Shown: positions 1-10,402, numbered from the stretch's first letter. The stretch: 64,000 nucleotides of DNA from Ancylobacter novellus DSM 506 (GCF_000092925.1 NC_014217.1:434001-498000), one strand, 5' to 3'. Notes: generated by a model from the sequence alone, not told the origin. Program-made: numbers and translations.

Positions 1-1809
1 GACCGCGACCGCGTCGTGCTCTCGGCCGGCCACGGCTCGATGCTGCTCTACGCCGTCAACCACCTGCTCGGCTATGCCGACATGGGCACCGACCAGCTCA
101 GGCGCTTCCGCCAGCTCGGCGCGGTCACCGCCGGCCATCCCGAGCACGGCCACACGCTCGGCGTCGAGACCACCACCGGCCCGCTGGGCCAGGGGCTCGC
201 CACCGCGGTCGGCATGGCGCTCGCCGAGCGCATGCTCAACGCCCGCTTCGGCGACGACCTCGTCGACCACTACACCTACGTCATCGCCGGCGACGGCTGC
301 CTGATGGAAGGCATCAGCCACGAGGCCATCGACCTCGCCGGGCACCTCAAGCTCGGCAAGCTGATCCTCCTGTGGGACGACAACGGCATCTCCATCGACG
401 GGCGCACCACGCTCTCGACCTCGACCGACCAGCTCGCCCGCTTCGAGGCGGCCGGCTGGGACGTGATGCGCGTCGACGGCCACGCCTATCACGCGGTGAC
501 CGACGCGATCGCCGAGGCCCGCGGCACGGAGCGTCCGACGCTCATCGCCTGCCGCACCACCATCGGCTTCGGCGCGCCCACCAAGGCGGGCACGGAAGGC
601 GCCCATGGCGCGCCGCTCGGCCCCGACGAGATCGCCGGCGCCCGCGCCCGGCTCGGCTGGAGCCATCCGCCCTTCGAGGTGCCGGACGACGTCCGCGAGG
701 CCTGGGCGCATACCGCCGCGCGCGGCCGTACCGCCCGCGAGGCCTGGGAGCGGCGCCTGTCCGGTTCCGGCCGCCGCGCCGCCTTCGAGGCGGCGATGGA
801 AGGCGAACTGCCCGCCGATTTCGACGAGAAGCTCGACGCCTACAAGCGCGAGCTGTCGCAGAGCGCGCCGAAGGTCGCGACCCGCAAGGCGTCGGAGATG
901 GCGCTCGGGGTCATCAATGCCGAGACCGAGCTCACGGTCGGCGGCTCGGCCGACCTCACCCATTCCAACCTCACCTACACCAAGGGCCTGATGCCGGTGA
1001 CGCCCGGCAACTTCGCCGGCCGCTACCTGCATTACGGGATCCGCGAGCACGCCATGGCGGCGGTGATGAACGGCCTCGCCTTGCATCGCGGCACCATCCC
1101 CTACGGCGGGACCTTCCTGGTCTTCTCCGACTATGCGCGGGGCGCCATGCGGCTCTCGGCGCTGATGGGCCAGCGCGTCGTCTATGTGCTGACGCACGAC
1201 TCCATCGGCCTCGGCGAGGACGGGCCGACGCACCAGCCGGTCGAGCACCTCGCCATGCTGCGGGCGACGCCGAACCTGCATGTGTTCCGCCCCGCCGACG
1301 CGGTGGAGACGCTGGAAGCCTGGCAGCTCGCCTTGCATGCGGAGCGCACGCCCTCGGTGCTGGCGCTGTCGCGGCAGAACCTGCCGACCTTCCGCACCAC
1401 GCACAGCGAGGAGAACCTCACCGGCTACGGCGCCTATGTCGCCCGCAAGCCCGAGCGCCGGCGCGACGTGACGCTGCTGGCGACCGGCTCGGAAGTCGAG
1501 CTCGCCTTTAAGGCGGCCGACATGCTTGCGCTGCGCGGCGTCGACGCCGCCGTCGTCTCCATGCCCTGCTGGGAGCTGTTCGAGAAGCAGAGCGCGGATT
1601 ATCGCCGCGCCGTGCTCGGCACCGCCCCGCGCGTCGCGGTGGAGGCGGCTGCCCGGTTCGGCTGGGACCGCTGGATCGGTGAGCGCGGCCGCTTCGTCGG
1701 CATGGAGGGCTTCGGCGCCTCGGCGCCGGCCGCCGACCTCTACAGGTACTTCAACATCACGCCGGAGGCGGTCGTTGCCGCTGCCTGCGACCTCATCACC
1801 TGCGCCTGA
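1..1809 (+). CDS. cbbT: Transketolase of the Calvin cycle, 5' end cut by the window edge
   Basis: Thiamine-diphosphate enzyme that moves two-carbon ketol units between sugar phosphates, here in ribulose-bisphosphate regeneration. The frame is already open at base 1 ([15 protein letters not shown]), so the start lies upstream and about 60 residues are missing; 602 residues are visible. Family signatures are the GHPEHGH and TTTGPLGQG segments, the ThDP/Mg motif GDGCLMEG followed by [10 protein letters not shown], the pyrimidine-domain [14 protein letters not shown], and [20 protein letters not shown]. It ends 11 nt before cbbA, whose ribosome site overlaps its stop region. The neighbours make the Calvin-cycle paralogue (cbbT) much more likely than a housekeeping tkt. 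In related operons cbbF and cbbP precede it, but they are outside the window. Confidence 0.96.
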   Translation, partial: DRDRVVLSAGHGSMLLYAVNHLLGYADMGTDQLRRFRQLGAVTAGHPEHGHTLGVETTTGPLGQGLATAVGMALAERMLNARFGDDLVDHYTYVIAGDGCLMEGISHEAIDLAGHLKLGKLILLWDDNGISIDGRTTLSTSTDQLARFEAAGWDVMRVDGHAYHAVTDAIAEARGTERPTLIACRTTIGFGAPTKAGTEGAHGAPLGPDEIAGARARLGWSHPPFEVPDDVREAWAHTAARGRTAREAWERRLSGSGRRAAFEAAMEGELPADFDEKLDAYKRELSQSAPKVATRKASEMALGVINAETELTVGGSADLTHSNLTYTKGLMPVTPGNFAGRYLHYGIREHAMAAVMNGLALHRGTIPYGGTFLVFSDYARGAMRLSALMGQRVVYVLTHDSIGLGEDGPTHQPVEHLAMLRATPNLHVFRPADAVETLEAWQLALHAERTPSVLALSRQNLPTFRTTHSEENLTGYGAYVARKPERRRDVTLLATGSEVELAFKAADMLALRGVDAAVVSMPCWELFEKQSADYRRAVLGTAPRVAVEAAARFGWDRWIGERGRFVGMEGFGASAPAADLYRYFNITPEAVVAAACDLITCA

Positions 1810-1820
1810 GGAGGACGGAC

Positions 1821-2906
1821 ATGGCCCGCATCACCCTTCGCCAGCTCCTCGACCATGCCGCCGAGCACGGCTACGGCGTGCCCGCCTTCAACATCAACAA
1901 CATGGAGCAGGGCATCGCCATCATGGACGCCGCCCAGGCGGTCGATGCTCCCGTCATCATGCAGGCGAGCCGCGGCGCGCGCTCCTATGCCGGCGACATC
2001 ATGCTCGCCCGCATGATCGACGCGCTGACCGAGATGTATCCGTCGATCCCGATCTGCATGCATCAGGACCACGGGAACAACGAGGCGACCTGCCTCTCCG
2101 CCATCCAGCACGGCTTCACCTCGGTGATGATGGACGGCTCGCTGAAGGCGGACGCCAAGACCCCGGCGGACTACGACTACAACGTCACCATCACCCGCCG
2201 CGTGGTCGACGCCGCCCATTGGGTCGGCGCCTCGGTCGAGGGCGAGCTCGGCGTGCTCGGCTCGCTGGAGCACGGCTCGGGCGAGCAGGAGGACGGCCAC
2301 GGCGCGGAGGGCGCGCTCAGCCACGACCAGCTGCTCACCGATCCCGACCAGGCGGTGGACTTCGTCGCCCGCACCAAGGTCGACGCGCTCGCCATCGCCA
2401 TGGGCACCTCGCACGGCGCCTACAAGTTCACCCGCAAGCCGGACGGCGACATCCTCGCCATGCATGTGATCGAGGAGATCCACCGCCGGCTGCCGAGCGT
2501 CCACCTCGTCATGCACGGCTCCTCCTCGGTGCCGCAGGCGCTGCAGGACCTGTTCAACGCTTCCGGCGGCGAGATGCCCCAGACGTGGGGCGTGCCGGTC
2601 GAGGAGATCGTGCGCGGCATCCGCCACGGCGTGCGCAAGGTGAACATCGACACCGACTGCCGTCTCGCCATGACCGCGCAGTTCCGCAAGGTCGGGCAGG
2701 CCAACAGGTCGGAATTCGACCCGCGCAAATTCCTCAAGCCCGCCATGGACGCGATGCGCGACCTCTGCCGCGAGCGCTTCGAGCAGTTCGGTACGGCGGG
2801 CCACGCCGCGCAGATCAAGGTGCTGCCGCTGGCAGCGATGGCCAAGCGCTACGCCTCGGGCGCGCTCGATCCGGTGATCGGCGGCGCCCAGGCGGCGGCG
2901 GAATGA
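1821..2906 (+). CDS. cbbA: Class II fructose-bisphosphate aldolase, Calvin-cycle subtype
   Basis: Zinc-dependent aldolase (361 aa) joining dihydroxyacetone phosphate to glyceraldehyde 3-phosphate or erythrose 4-phosphate, giving fructose or sedoheptulose bisphosphate. The sequence shows the class II barrel start [11 protein letters not shown], the metal-binding HQDHGNN segment near residue 82, [15 protein letters not shown], the [10 protein letters not shown] strand and [11 protein letters not shown] near residue 275. The length fits the CbbA-type subgroup of class II enzymes. A strong GAGGAGGAC ribosome site precedes the ATG. It lies between cbbT (11 nt gap) and cbbL (68 nt gap), so it is part of the CBB operon. 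Confidence 0.96.
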   Translation: MARITLRQLLDHAAEHGYGVPAFNINNMEQGIAIMDAAQAVDAPVIMQASRGARSYAGDIMLARMIDALTEMYPSIPICMHQDHGNNEATCLSAIQHGFTSVMMDGSLKADAKTPADYDYNVTITRRVVDAAHWVGASVEGELGVLGSLEHGSGEQEDGHGAEGALSHDQLLTDPDQAVDFVARTKVDALAIAMGTSHGAYKFTRKPDGDILAMHVIEEIHRRLPSVHLVMHGSSSVPQALQDLFNASGGEMPQTWGVPVEEIVRGIRHGVRKVNIDTDCRLAMTAQFRKVGQANRSEFDPRKFLKPAMDAMRDLCRERFEQFGTAGHAAQIKVLPLAAMAKRYASGALDPVIGGAQAAAE

Positions 2907-2938
2907 ACGAGACCACGCAAACACCCCGCGCGCGCTGA

Positions 2939-4444
<1,506 letters not shown>

Positions 4445-4465
4445 TTGATCTGTGCCGCCTCACGA

Positions 4466-4555
4466 CGTCATGGCCGGGCTTGGCCCGGCCATCCACGACT
4501 TCCCGCTTGCCGGAGGTCAAAGGCGTGGATCCCCGGGCCAAGCCCGGGGATGACG
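4466..4555. repeat. Family A palindromic intergenic repeat, copy 1 (cbbL-cbbS junction)
   Basis: About 90 bp beginning CGTCATGGCCGGGCTTGG and ending CCAAGCCCGGGGATGACG. The two ends are inverted (CGTCAT/ATGACG), and each half also carries its own GGCCGGGCTTGGCCCGGCC-type hairpin, so the RNA can fold into two short hairpins or one long cruciform. Five related copies lie in other gaps of this window, at 6253, 7064, 12929, 26046 and 61905. Here it fills most of the gap between the two RuBisCO subunit genes. Confidence 0.9.
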
Positions 4556-4599
4556 GCGGAAGGCGGAGCCCGTCACAGCTAACAGAGCGAGACAAGACC

Positions 4600-5019
4600 A
4601 TGCGCATCACCCAGGGAGCCTTCTCCTTCCTGCCCGACCTGACCGACGAGCAGATCACCAAGCAGGTGCAGTACTGCATCGACAAGGGCTGGGCGGTGAA
4701 CATCGAGTTCACCGACGACCCGCACCCCCGCAACACCTATTGGGAGCTGTGGGGCCAGCCGATGTTCGACGTGCGCGATGCCGCCGGCGTCATGTTCGAG
4801 CTGAACGCCTGCCGCAAGGCCTATGCGGGCCGGCACTACATCCGCGTCAGCGCCTTCGATTCCACCCATACGTGGGAATCGCTGCGCCTCTCCTTCATCA
4901 CCGACCGCCCCGCCGAGGAGCCCGGCTTCGCGCTGGAGCGCCAGGAAGTGGATGGACGGTCGATCCGCTACACCACGCGCGCCTATGCCGCCAACCGGCC
5001 GGAGGGAGCGCGCTACTGA
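4600..5019 (+). CDS. cbbS: Ribulose-bisphosphate carboxylase small subunit, red type
   Basis: Small subunit (139 aa) of the L8S8 RuBisCO holoenzyme. It begins MRITQGAFSFLPDLTDEQI, the typical red-type N-terminus, contains YCIDKGWAVNIEFTDDPHPR and YWELWGQPMFD, and has the C-terminal extension (about residues 110-139, ending RAYAANRPEGARY) that forms the beta-hairpin barrel of red-type enzymes. The start is the only ATG that fits the family. An upstream purine stretch (aacagagcgagac) is a weak ribosome site, so translation may depend on the long leader that carries the palindromic repeat. The next gene is cbbX after a 275-nt gap. Confidence 0.97.
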   Translation: MRITQGAFSFLPDLTDEQITKQVQYCIDKGWAVNIEFTDDPHPRNTYWELWGQPMFDVRDAAGVMFELNACRKAYAGRHYIRVSAFDSTHTWESLRLSFITDRPAEEPGFALERQEVDGRSIRYTTRAYAANRPEGARY

Positions 5020-5192
5020 GGATTATGCGCTTCCGGGCGGGGCGATCCCGCTTCGCCCGGAGACGCCAGGAACCCGTCGGTCTCCCTTCACTCCCCCGAC
5101 GGTTTTCGCGGTCGCTCGGTTTCCTCCCCGACCGCGAGGGACCGGTTCCGGAATGCCGCGCCCGGAGCCGGTCCCCCTTTTCTTCTCAATCT

Positions 5193-5285
5193 CGTCATCC
5201 CGGCCGGAGCGCAGCGGAGAGCCGGGATCGCGAACACAATTCCCGGGCGATCCCGGATAGCGGCTGCGCCGCTTCCGGGATGACG
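5193..5285. repeat. Family B palindromic intergenic repeat, copy 1 (cbbS-cbbX gap)
   Basis: Element starting CGTCATCCCGGCCGGAG and ending TCCGGGATGACG, with inverted ends and an internal GCGATCCCGGAT segment. It resembles family A in design but differs in sequence. A second copy lies at 40576-40665. The rest of the 275-nt cbbS-cbbX gap shows no convincing reading frame. Confidence 0.85.
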
Positions 5286-5294
5286 AAGGACTGA

Positions 5295-6251
5295 ATGGAG
5301 GCCGCCATGGATGCCGTCATCGACGAACCGAAAGCCGCTGGCGCCACAAAGCCCACCGCCATCGACCTGCGCGCCGAGTTCGCGAGCAGCGGGCTCGCGG
5401 AAGTTCTCGAGCAGCTCGACCGCGAGCTGGTCGGCCTCGGCCCGGTGAAGCAGCGGCTGCGCGAGATCGGCGCGCTGCTGCTGGTCGACCGCGCCCGCGC
5501 CCGCTTCGACCTGCAGGCGGTCAGCCCGACGTTGCATATGAGCTTCACCGGCAATCCGGGGACGGGAAAGACCACCGTCGCCCTGCGCATGGCGGAGATC
5601 CTCCACCGGCTCGGCTATGTGCGCAAAGGCCATCTCGTCACCGTCACCCGCGACGACCTTGTCGGCCAGTATATCGGCCACACCGCGCCCAAGACCAAGG
5701 AAGTGCTCAAGCGCGCCATGGGCGGCGTGCTGTTCATCGACGAGGCCTATTACCTCTACCGGCCCGAGAACGAGCGCGACTACGGGCAGGAGGCGATCGA
5801 GATCCTGCTCCAGGTCATGGAGAACCAGCGCGACGACCTCGTCGTCATCCTCGCCGGCTATGGCGACCGGATGGAGCGCTTCTTCATGGCCAATCCCGGC
5901 TTCCGCTCGCGCGTCGCGCACCATATCGACTTCCCCGACTATTCCGGCGAGGAGCTGGAAGCCATTGGCGGGCGCATATTGGAGACGATGAACTACCGCA
6001 TGAGCGCGGGCGCGCAGGAGGCGTTCCAGCGCTACATCGATCTGCGCATGCAGCAGCCGCATTTCGCCAATGGCCGCTCGATCCGCAACGCGCTCGACCG
6101 CGCGCGGCTGCGGCAGGCGAACCGGCTGTTCAATTCCGAGCGGCCGGTGACGGCGGCCGACCTCGCCACCATCGAGGCGGAGGACATCCTCGCCAGCCGG
6201 GTGTTCTCCGGCGGCATCGACAGCTATCCGCCGCTGCGTGCGGCTGACTGA
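5295..6251 (+). CDS. cbbX: CbbX, AAA+ red-type RuBisCO activase
   Basis: Ring-forming AAA+ ATPase (318 aa from this start) that removes inhibitory sugar phosphates from red-type RuBisCO by pulling on the large-subunit C-terminus. The Walker A motif GNPGTGKTT lies near residue 85, Walker [11 protein letters not shown] near residue 150, and [14 protein letters not shown] with NPGFRSRV carries sensor and arginine-finger elements. [20 protein letters not shown] is the C-terminal helical domain. A second in-frame ATG at 5307 has a better placed GGAGG ribosome site, so the true protein may be four residues shorter. It is followed by a family A repeat and cbbE. Confidence 0.97.
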   Translation: MEAAMDAVIDEPKAAGATKPTAIDLRAEFASSGLAEVLEQLDRELVGLGPVKQRLREIGALLLVDRARARFDLQAVSPTLHMSFTGNPGTGKTTVALRMAEILHRLGYVRKGHLVTVTRDDLVGQYIGHTAPKTKEVLKRAMGGVLFIDEAYYLYRPENERDYGQEAIEILLQVMENQRDDLVVILAGYGDRMERFFMANPGFRSRVAHHIDFPDYSGEELEAIGGRILETMNYRMSAGAQEAFQRYIDLRMQQPHFANGRSIRNALDRARLRQANRLFNSERPVTAADLATIEAEDILASRVFSGGIDSYPPLRAAD

Positions 6252-6252
6252 A

Positions 6253-6337
6253 CGTCATGGCCGGGCTTGGCCCGGCCATCCACGCCTTTGGAACGGCAGG
6301 AAAGACGTGTATCCCCGGGCCAAGCCCGGGGATGACG
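6253..6337. repeat. Family A palindromic intergenic repeat, copy 2 (cbbX-cbbE gap)
   Basis: Same architecture as the copy in the cbbL-cbbS gap: CGTCATGGCCGGGCTTGG at the left end and CCAAGCCCGGGGATGACG at the right. It begins one base after the cbbX stop and ends about 30 nt before the cbbE start, so most of the intergenic RNA is a hairpin. Confidence 0.9.
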
Positions 6338-6367
6338 TCGTACCAGTCCATACGTCAGGAGACCCCT

Positions 6368-7048
6368 ATGGCCCTCATCGCCCCTTCCATGCTCGCCAGC
6401 GACTTCGCCCGGCTCGGCGAGGAGGTGCGCGCGGTCGATGCGGCCGGCGCCGACTGGATTCATCTCGACGTGATGGACGGGCATTTCGTGCCGAACATCA
6501 CCTTCGGCCCGGATGTCATCAAGGCGATGCGCCCGCACACCGACAAGGTGTTCGACGTTCACCTGATGATCGCGCCGGTCGAACCCTATATCGAAGCCTT
6601 CGCCAAGGCCGGCGCCGATATCATCACCGTGCAGGCGGAAGCCACGGATCACCTCGACCGTTGCCTTCAGCTCATCCGCTCGCTGGGAAAGAAGGCCGGC
6701 GTCGCGCTAAATCCGGCGACGCATGAGAGCGTGCTCGCCTATGTGCTGGAGAAGACCGACCTCATTCTTGCGATGACGGTCAATCCGGGCTTCGGCGGTC
6801 AGGCCTTCATTCCCGACGTGGTGCCGAAGCTGCACCGGCTGCGGGCCATGATAGGGGGCAGGCCTATTCACCTCGAAGTCGATGGCGGCGTGACTCCGGA
6901 AACCGCGCCGCTCTGCACGGAGGCCGGCGCCAATGTGCTGGTCGCGGGCTCGGCCGTGTTCAAGGGCGGAGCGGACGCCTACGCCGCCAACATCGCCGCC
7001 ATCCGCGGCTCCTGCCGGCCGGCGCGCGGGCAGAGCGCCGCCGCCTGA
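6368..7048 (+). CDS. cbbE: Ribulose-phosphate 3-epimerase
   Basis: Interconverts ribulose 5-phosphate and xylulose 5-phosphate, closing RuBP regeneration (226 aa). The TIM-barrel signatures are [20 protein letters not shown] at the N-terminus, [20 protein letters not shown] with catalytic aspartate and metal ligand, [20 protein letters not shown] and [10 protein letters not shown]. The ATG at 6368 was chosen over upstream starts because it begins the conserved domain and has an AGGAG ribosome site. It is the last CBB gene visible. A family A repeat follows about 15 nt after the stop and may end transcription. Confidence 0.96.
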   Translation: MALIAPSMLASDFARLGEEVRAVDAAGADWIHLDVMDGHFVPNITFGPDVIKAMRPHTDKVFDVHLMIAPVEPYIEAFAKAGADIITVQAEATDHLDRCLQLIRSLGKKAGVALNPATHESVLAYVLEKTDLILAMTVNPGFGGQAFIPDVVPKLHRLRAMIGGRPIHLEVDGGVTPETAPLCTEAGANVLVAGSAVFKGGADAYAANIAAIRGSCRPARGQSAAA

Positions 7049-7063
7049 AGGCAATTCCACCTT

Positions 7064-7154
7064 CCCTCATCCCCGGGCTTGACCCGGGGATCCAGCCTTT
7101 CCGCGGTTGCGCGAAATGGCCCCTGGGTGGCCGGGTCAAGCCCGGCCATGAGGG
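7064..7154. repeat. Family A palindromic intergenic repeat, copy 3 (after cbbE)
   Basis: Variant with ends CCCTCATCCCCGGGCTTGAC and GTCAAGCCCGGCCATGAGGG, inverted with respect to each other. It sits between the convergent cbbE and the membrane-protein gene at 7210-8082, where it could serve as a two-way transcription end. No T-run accompanies it. Confidence 0.88.
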
Positions 7155-7209
7155 CGAGAGGGTGGCCCCTGCCGCTCAAGGAGCCAATATCAGCAGGATC
7201 CGGAGGCCT

Positions 7210-8082
7210 TCATTTGAAGGCGTCCTCGGTCAGGTTGAGGATGAGGATCTGCCGCGCGCTCGGCGGGATGGAGGGCGAGGCGCGCATCTCCATGGCGAGC
7301 GCCGGCTTCTTCTGCTGGATCAGCGTCGACAGGCGCTTGGCCATCTCCTCGGACGAGGCGTGATAGGACAGGCTGTTGCTCGTCGTCTGCACCACGCCGG
7401 TATCCGAGACCACGACGTCGTAACCCGCCGCCTTCAGCGGATTGACAAAGCCGTCGATCTTCGCCTTCGCCACGGCGTTCACCGGCGCGAAGATGCGCAC
7501 CGTGTAGCCGGAGCCGGGAAGAGCGGGGTCCGGAGCGGCCGGCGCAGCCGCCTGGCTCGACGCATCAGCCGGCGCGACGCTCGGTGCCGCTGGGGTTTGC
7601 GATGAGGCCTGGGGCGCCGGCTGGACCGATGCCGCCGCATTGGCCTTGGTCTGCGCCGCTTCCACCGCCTCGCGCAGCCCGGTCTGTTCGCTCTCCGCGG
7701 CGGCGAGGCGCTGGCCGATTTCCGTCTGCGCCGTGCGCAGCGCGCCGATCTCCCCGCGCAGCGCCAGGACCTGCGAGGCGAGGAAGGCGGTGAGCCCGAC
7801 CAAGGCGACGAGGATCACGCCGTAGAGGATGGGCAGCACCGGACTACGCCGGCGCGGCGGCATCGTCTCCGGCGCCTCCATGCGCTTGGTCTCGAGCTCC
7901 AGCCGGCGCATGTCGACCTTGAGCCGCTCGATGCCGATCCAGCGCTGGAAAGCTTCGGGATCCTGCGGCGGCCCCTTGCTGCGGCTTGCCGGCGCGGCGG
8001 GGCCGGACGGCTTCGCCCCCGTCGGGACGTCGCTCGGGCGCGGTCCGGGCGATTCCGGCGATGGCTCGGTCATATCCGTCAT
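7210..8082 (-). CDS. Predicted single-span membrane protein with coiled coil, function unknown
   Basis: I do not recognise this 290-aa protein as a named family. Residues 1-50 are rich in Pro, Ser and Ala. A basic stretch (PPRRRSP, about 76-82) precedes one hydrophobic helix (VLPILYGVILVALVGLTAFL, about 83-103), giving a likely N-in orientation. A heptad-like segment (about 108-150, GEIGALRTAQTEIGQRLAAA) suggests a coiled coil, followed by an Ala/Pro/Gln linker to about 195. The C-terminal 95 residues (from YTVRIFAPVNAVAKA) look like a small folded alpha/beta domain, reminiscent of SPOR or LytR-C domains. The plan suggests a periplasmic domain tethered to the inner membrane, perhaps in the envelope. 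It is convergent with cbbE. Confidence 0.8.
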   Translation of the reverse strand: MTDMTEPSPESPGPRPSDVPTGAKPSGPAAPASRSKGPPQDPEAFQRWIGIERLKVDMRRLELETKRMEAPETMPPRRRSPVLPILYGVILVALVGLTAFLASQVLALRGEIGALRTAQTEIGQRLAAAESEQTGLREAVEAAQTKANAAASVQPAPQASSQTPAAPSVAPADASSQAAAPAAPDPALPGSGYTVRIFAPVNAVAKAKIDGFVNPLKAAGYDVVVSDTGVVQTTSNSLSYHASSEEMAKRLSTLIQQKKPALAMEMRASPSIPPSARQILILNLTEDAFK

Positions 8083-8270
8083 CTCATGCTCCTACTCGGG
8101 CGGACGACATGACGCCGATCCGCCCAACGGCACGCCCACTTCCACGCATCTTATCGCAACCGCCGACCGCCGCCGACCTCGACCTGCCGCTTTGGTTAGC
8201 GGGCGGGCGGGCCGCTCGCCGGCCGTGGTGCCGGCGCGGCCTGCAGGGTCGGCGGATTTTTATTATAGAT

Positions 8271-8287
8271 ATACCCCCTATATGTAT
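8271..8287. promoter_or_regulatory. Candidate RcnR/CsoR-family operator upstream of rcnA
   Basis: ATACCCCCTATATGTAT is an A/T-flanked C-tract of the type bound by RcnR and CsoR/FrmR repressors. It sits about 130 nt before the rcnA start in an AT-rich patch (tattatagatat) that stands out in this GC-rich region and could hold the promoter. The remainder of the 336-nt gap between 8082 and 8419 shows no convincing gene. Confidence 0.6.
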
Positions 8288-8418
8288 TGAAGATCGTCGC
8301 GACAGGAGCGATAAAGGCGGCACGCGGAGCCTGCCGCCTCGGCTGCATCGGCGCTGCAACATCGTCGCGCTGCCGGCTGCAAACCGTGCAGGCGGCAGCG
8401 AAACGACCAGAGGCCGCC

Positions 8419-9309
8419 ATGCCCGCCTTCGCCGAACTCCTGCAGCAGGGCGCCGCCCATGCCTGGCTGTTCATCCCCAGCGCCATCCTGCTCGGCGCGC
8501 TGCACGGGCTGGAGCCGGGCCATTCCAAGACCATGATGGCGGCCTTCATCATCGCCGTGCGCGGCAGCGTTCCGCAGGCGGTGCTGCTCGGCCTCGCCGC
8601 CACGGTCTCGCATACGCTGGTGGTGTGGACGATCGCGCTGGGCGGGGTCTATCTCTGGCAGGGCGTCGCGCCGGAGACCTTCGAGCCCTATCTCCAGCTC
8701 GCCTCCGCGGCGGTCATCCTCGCCATGGCCGCGTGGATGATCTGGCGCACCCGGCAGGACCGGATCGCCGAGGCCGCGCACGATCATCACCATCATGACA
8801 GGAGTCACCATGCTCACGGTGACAAGAGTCATCATGACAGGAGTCACCATGACCATTGTCACGATGGCAATGACGACCACGTCTTCGAGCTGGCGACCGA
8901 GGGCTATCAGGACGCGCATGAGCTGGCGCATGCCGACGACATCCGCCGCCGCTTCGCCGGCCGTCAGGTAAGTACCTGGCAGATCGTGCTGTTCGGGCTC
9001 ACCGGCGGGCTGATCCCCTGTCCGGCGGCGATTACCGTGCTGCTGCTCTGCCTGCAGCTGCGCGAGCTGGCGCTGGGTTTCACGCTGGTGCTGAGCTTCT
9101 CGGTCGGCCTTGCGCTCACGCTGGTGGCGGTCGGCGTCGTGGCAGCACTGAGCGTGCAGCACGCGACCAAGCGCATCGCGTGGTTCGGCGAACTGGCGCG
9201 GCGTGCGCCTTACGTCTCCGGTGCGCTGCTGGTGGCAGTGGCACTCTATGTCGGCTGGCACGGCTGGACCGGCCTCGCCCATCTACCGGCCGCGGCGGTC
9301 AGCGGATGA
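8419..9309 (+). CDS. rcnA: Nickel/cobalt efflux protein RcnA
   Basis: Inner-membrane exporter of Ni(II) and Co(II) (296 aa). The N-terminal region (LLQQGAAHAWLFIPSAILLG, then ALHGLEPGHSKTMMAAFI and GLAATVSHTLVVW) and the second half (NIcO hallmark FGLTGGLIPCPAAITVLLLC) match the enterobacterial RcnA pattern nearly throughout. A cytoplasmic histidine-rich loop of about 35 residues (about 118-155, HDHHHHDRSHHAHGDKSHHD) is the expected metal-binding element. The ATG at 8419 begins the conserved domain. A matching RcnR-type repressor gene lies 0.8 kb downstream, and a C-tract operator lies upstream. Confidence 0.96.
   Translation: MPAFAELLQQGAAHAWLFIPSAILLGALHGLEPGHSKTMMAAFIIAVRGSVPQAVLLGLAATVSHTLVVWTIALGGVYLWQGVAPETFEPYLQLASAAVILAMAAWMIWRTRQDRIAEAAHDHHHHDRSHHAHGDKSHHDRSHHDHCHDGNDDHVFELATEGYQDAHELAHADDIRRRFAGRQVSTWQIVLFGLTGGLIPCPAAITVLLLCLQLRELALGFTLVLSFSVGLALTLVAVGVVAALSVQHATKRIAWFGELARRAPYVSGALLVAVALYVGWHGWTGLAHLPAAAVSG
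8791..8851 (+). repeat. 22-bp direct repeat inside the His-rich loop of rcnA
   Basis: CATCATGACAGGAGTCACCATG (split here as CATCATGACAG + GAGTCACCATG) occurs at 8791-8812 and identically at 8830-8851, a 39-nt period equal to 13 codons. The repeat keeps the frame and duplicates the HHDRSHH unit, so the histidine loop appears to have grown by in-frame tandem duplication. Confidence 0.9.
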
Positions 9310-9323
9310 AGCCGGCGGCGTCC

Positions 9324-10001
9324 TCAGCCGGCCGAGGCGCGGGCGGAGGTACGCGCGGCGCGGCGGTTGCGCGGGCGCTTGGCGATCCGCCCCTGCACCA
9401 CCCGCAGGATGACGGCAGTCGCGATGAGCATGACCAGGGTGATCCCCACCATCAGCACCAGCCATTCGCCGCTGCTGGCGGCGCCGAGCTGGTTGGCGCC
9501 CTTGCCGGCGATCCAGCCCGGCGCCAGCATCACCGGTGCCCAGACGATGGCCGAGGAGACGTTGGCGAACTGGAAGCGGCGCTGGTCCATGCGCATCATG
9601 CCGGCGACCAGCGGCATGGTCGCGCGCACCGGCCCGAAGAAGCGGCCGACGAACACCGAGGCGAAGCCGAAGCGGCGGAAGAACAGCCGCGCCTGTGCCA
9701 CCTGGTGGCGATAGCCCTGCAGCGGCCAGCGATGCACCACCCGCGGGCCGACCCAGCGGCCGAGCCAGTAGGAGACAATGTCACCGAGCGCGGCGCCGAC
9801 GATGGCACCACTGATCACCGGGACCGGGGAGAGGATGCCCGAGCCGATCAGCCCGCCGATCGCGAGCATCAGTGCCGTGGCGGGGACGACAAGGCCGACC
9901 AGGACGAGGGATTCGGCGAAGGCGATGAGGCCGATGACGACAGGCACGAGGTATTCATGGCCGCGCATGAAGGCGGCCAAATCCGCAGCAATTGCTTCCA
10001 T
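9324..10001 (-). CDS. DedA-family (VTT/SNARE-associated domain) membrane protein
   Basis: Polytopic inner-membrane protein (225 aa from this ATG). DedA proteins act in envelope maintenance, and some work as flippases for undecaprenyl phosphate or phospholipids. Diagnostic parts are the start helix FMRGHEYLVPVVIGLIAFAE, GLVVPATALMLAIGGL, the conserved GAALGDIVSYWLGRWVG and FVGRFFGPVRATMPLVAGMMRM with the conserved GRF.PxxR motif. The C-terminus is basic and Arg-rich. An upstream in-frame ATG at 10031 would add ten residues, but the conserved domain begins at the chosen start. The gene sits in reverse orientation between rcnA and its likely repressor gene; no functional link to nickel is evident. 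Confidence 0.92.
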   Translation of the reverse strand: MEAIAADLAAFMRGHEYLVPVVIGLIAFAESLVLVGLVVPATALMLAIGGLIGSGILSPVPVISGAIVGAALGDIVSYWLGRWVGPRVVHRWPLQGYRHQVAQARLFFRRFGFASVFVGRFFGPVRATMPLVAGMMRMDQRRFQFANVSSAIVWAPVMLAPGWIAGKGANQLGAASSGEWLVLMVGITLVMLIATAVILRVVQGRIAKRPRNRRAARTSARASAG

Positions 10002-10094
10002 GTTTCCACACTGTCGCGTTTCGTTGCCCAATGTGGCGAGGAAGTTGTCGGCAACAAGGCCCTACGGCCCGCTGGCACATTCTGTCGCGCCCCG

Positions 10095-10117
10095 ATGGGT
10101 TATAGGGTAGCGCCCAT
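10095..10117. promoter_or_regulatory. Possible autoregulatory operator upstream of the rcnR-like gene
   Basis: ATGGG and CCCAT form an inverted pair enclosing a second G-tract (TTATAGGGTAG), 15-38 nt before the rcnR start. G/C-tracts with AT flanks are the site type of this repressor family. The match is weaker than the site before rcnA and could be chance. Confidence 0.35.
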
Positions 10118-10132
10118 GAGGCACACGATCAT

Positions 10133-10402
10133 ATGAGCCACACAGTCACCAACAAGGCGCGGCTGATCGCCCGCGTCCGCCGGCTGAAGGGGCAGATGGA
10201 GGCGATCGAGCGCGCGCTCGAGAGCGAGGTCGCCTGCGCCGACATCCTCAACCAGGTCGCCTCGGTGCGTGGCGCGATCAATGGGCTGACCGCCGAACTG
10301 ATCGAGGACCATCTGCGCGAGCATGTGGTGAGCGCCGAAGGCGAGGCCCGCGAGGAAGCCGCCGCCGAGCTGATCGACGTCATCCGCACCTATATGCGCT
10401 GA
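10133..10402 (+). CDS. rcnR: RcnR-type nickel/cobalt-responsive repressor (CsoR/RcnR family)
   Basis: Small all-helical repressor (89 aa) of the DUF156 family, which binds G/C-tract operators and releases DNA on metal binding. The ligand fingerprint is readable: His3 in MSHT, Cys35 in EVACADIL, His60 in EDH and His64 in LREHVV. This His-Cys-His-His set is that of RcnR; CsoR has Cys-His-Cys, and formaldehyde sensor FrmR lacks the N-terminal His and the His64 equivalent. RGAINGL and LTAELIEDHLREHV are the family core. Together with rcnA upstream, the likely role is Ni/Co control of efflux. No clear Shine-Dalgarno precedes the ATG. Confidence 0.88.
   Translation: MSHTVTNKARLIARVRRLKGQMEAIERALESEVACADILNQVASVRGAINGLTAELIEDHLREHVVSAEGEAREEAAAELIDVIRTYMR

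Noticed and set aside
8083..8418. Small genes in the gap before rcnA
   Set aside because: All frames there are Arg-rich without a ribosome site; an AT-rich promoter/operator patch explains the region better.
8791..8851. CRISPR-like direct repeats
   Set aside because: Only two copies, inside a coding frame, encoding a histidine-rich loop.
10133..10402. Formaldehyde sensor FrmR, tempting in a methylotroph-like locus
   Set aside because: His3 and His64 are both present, which is the RcnR set, and rcnA is nearby.
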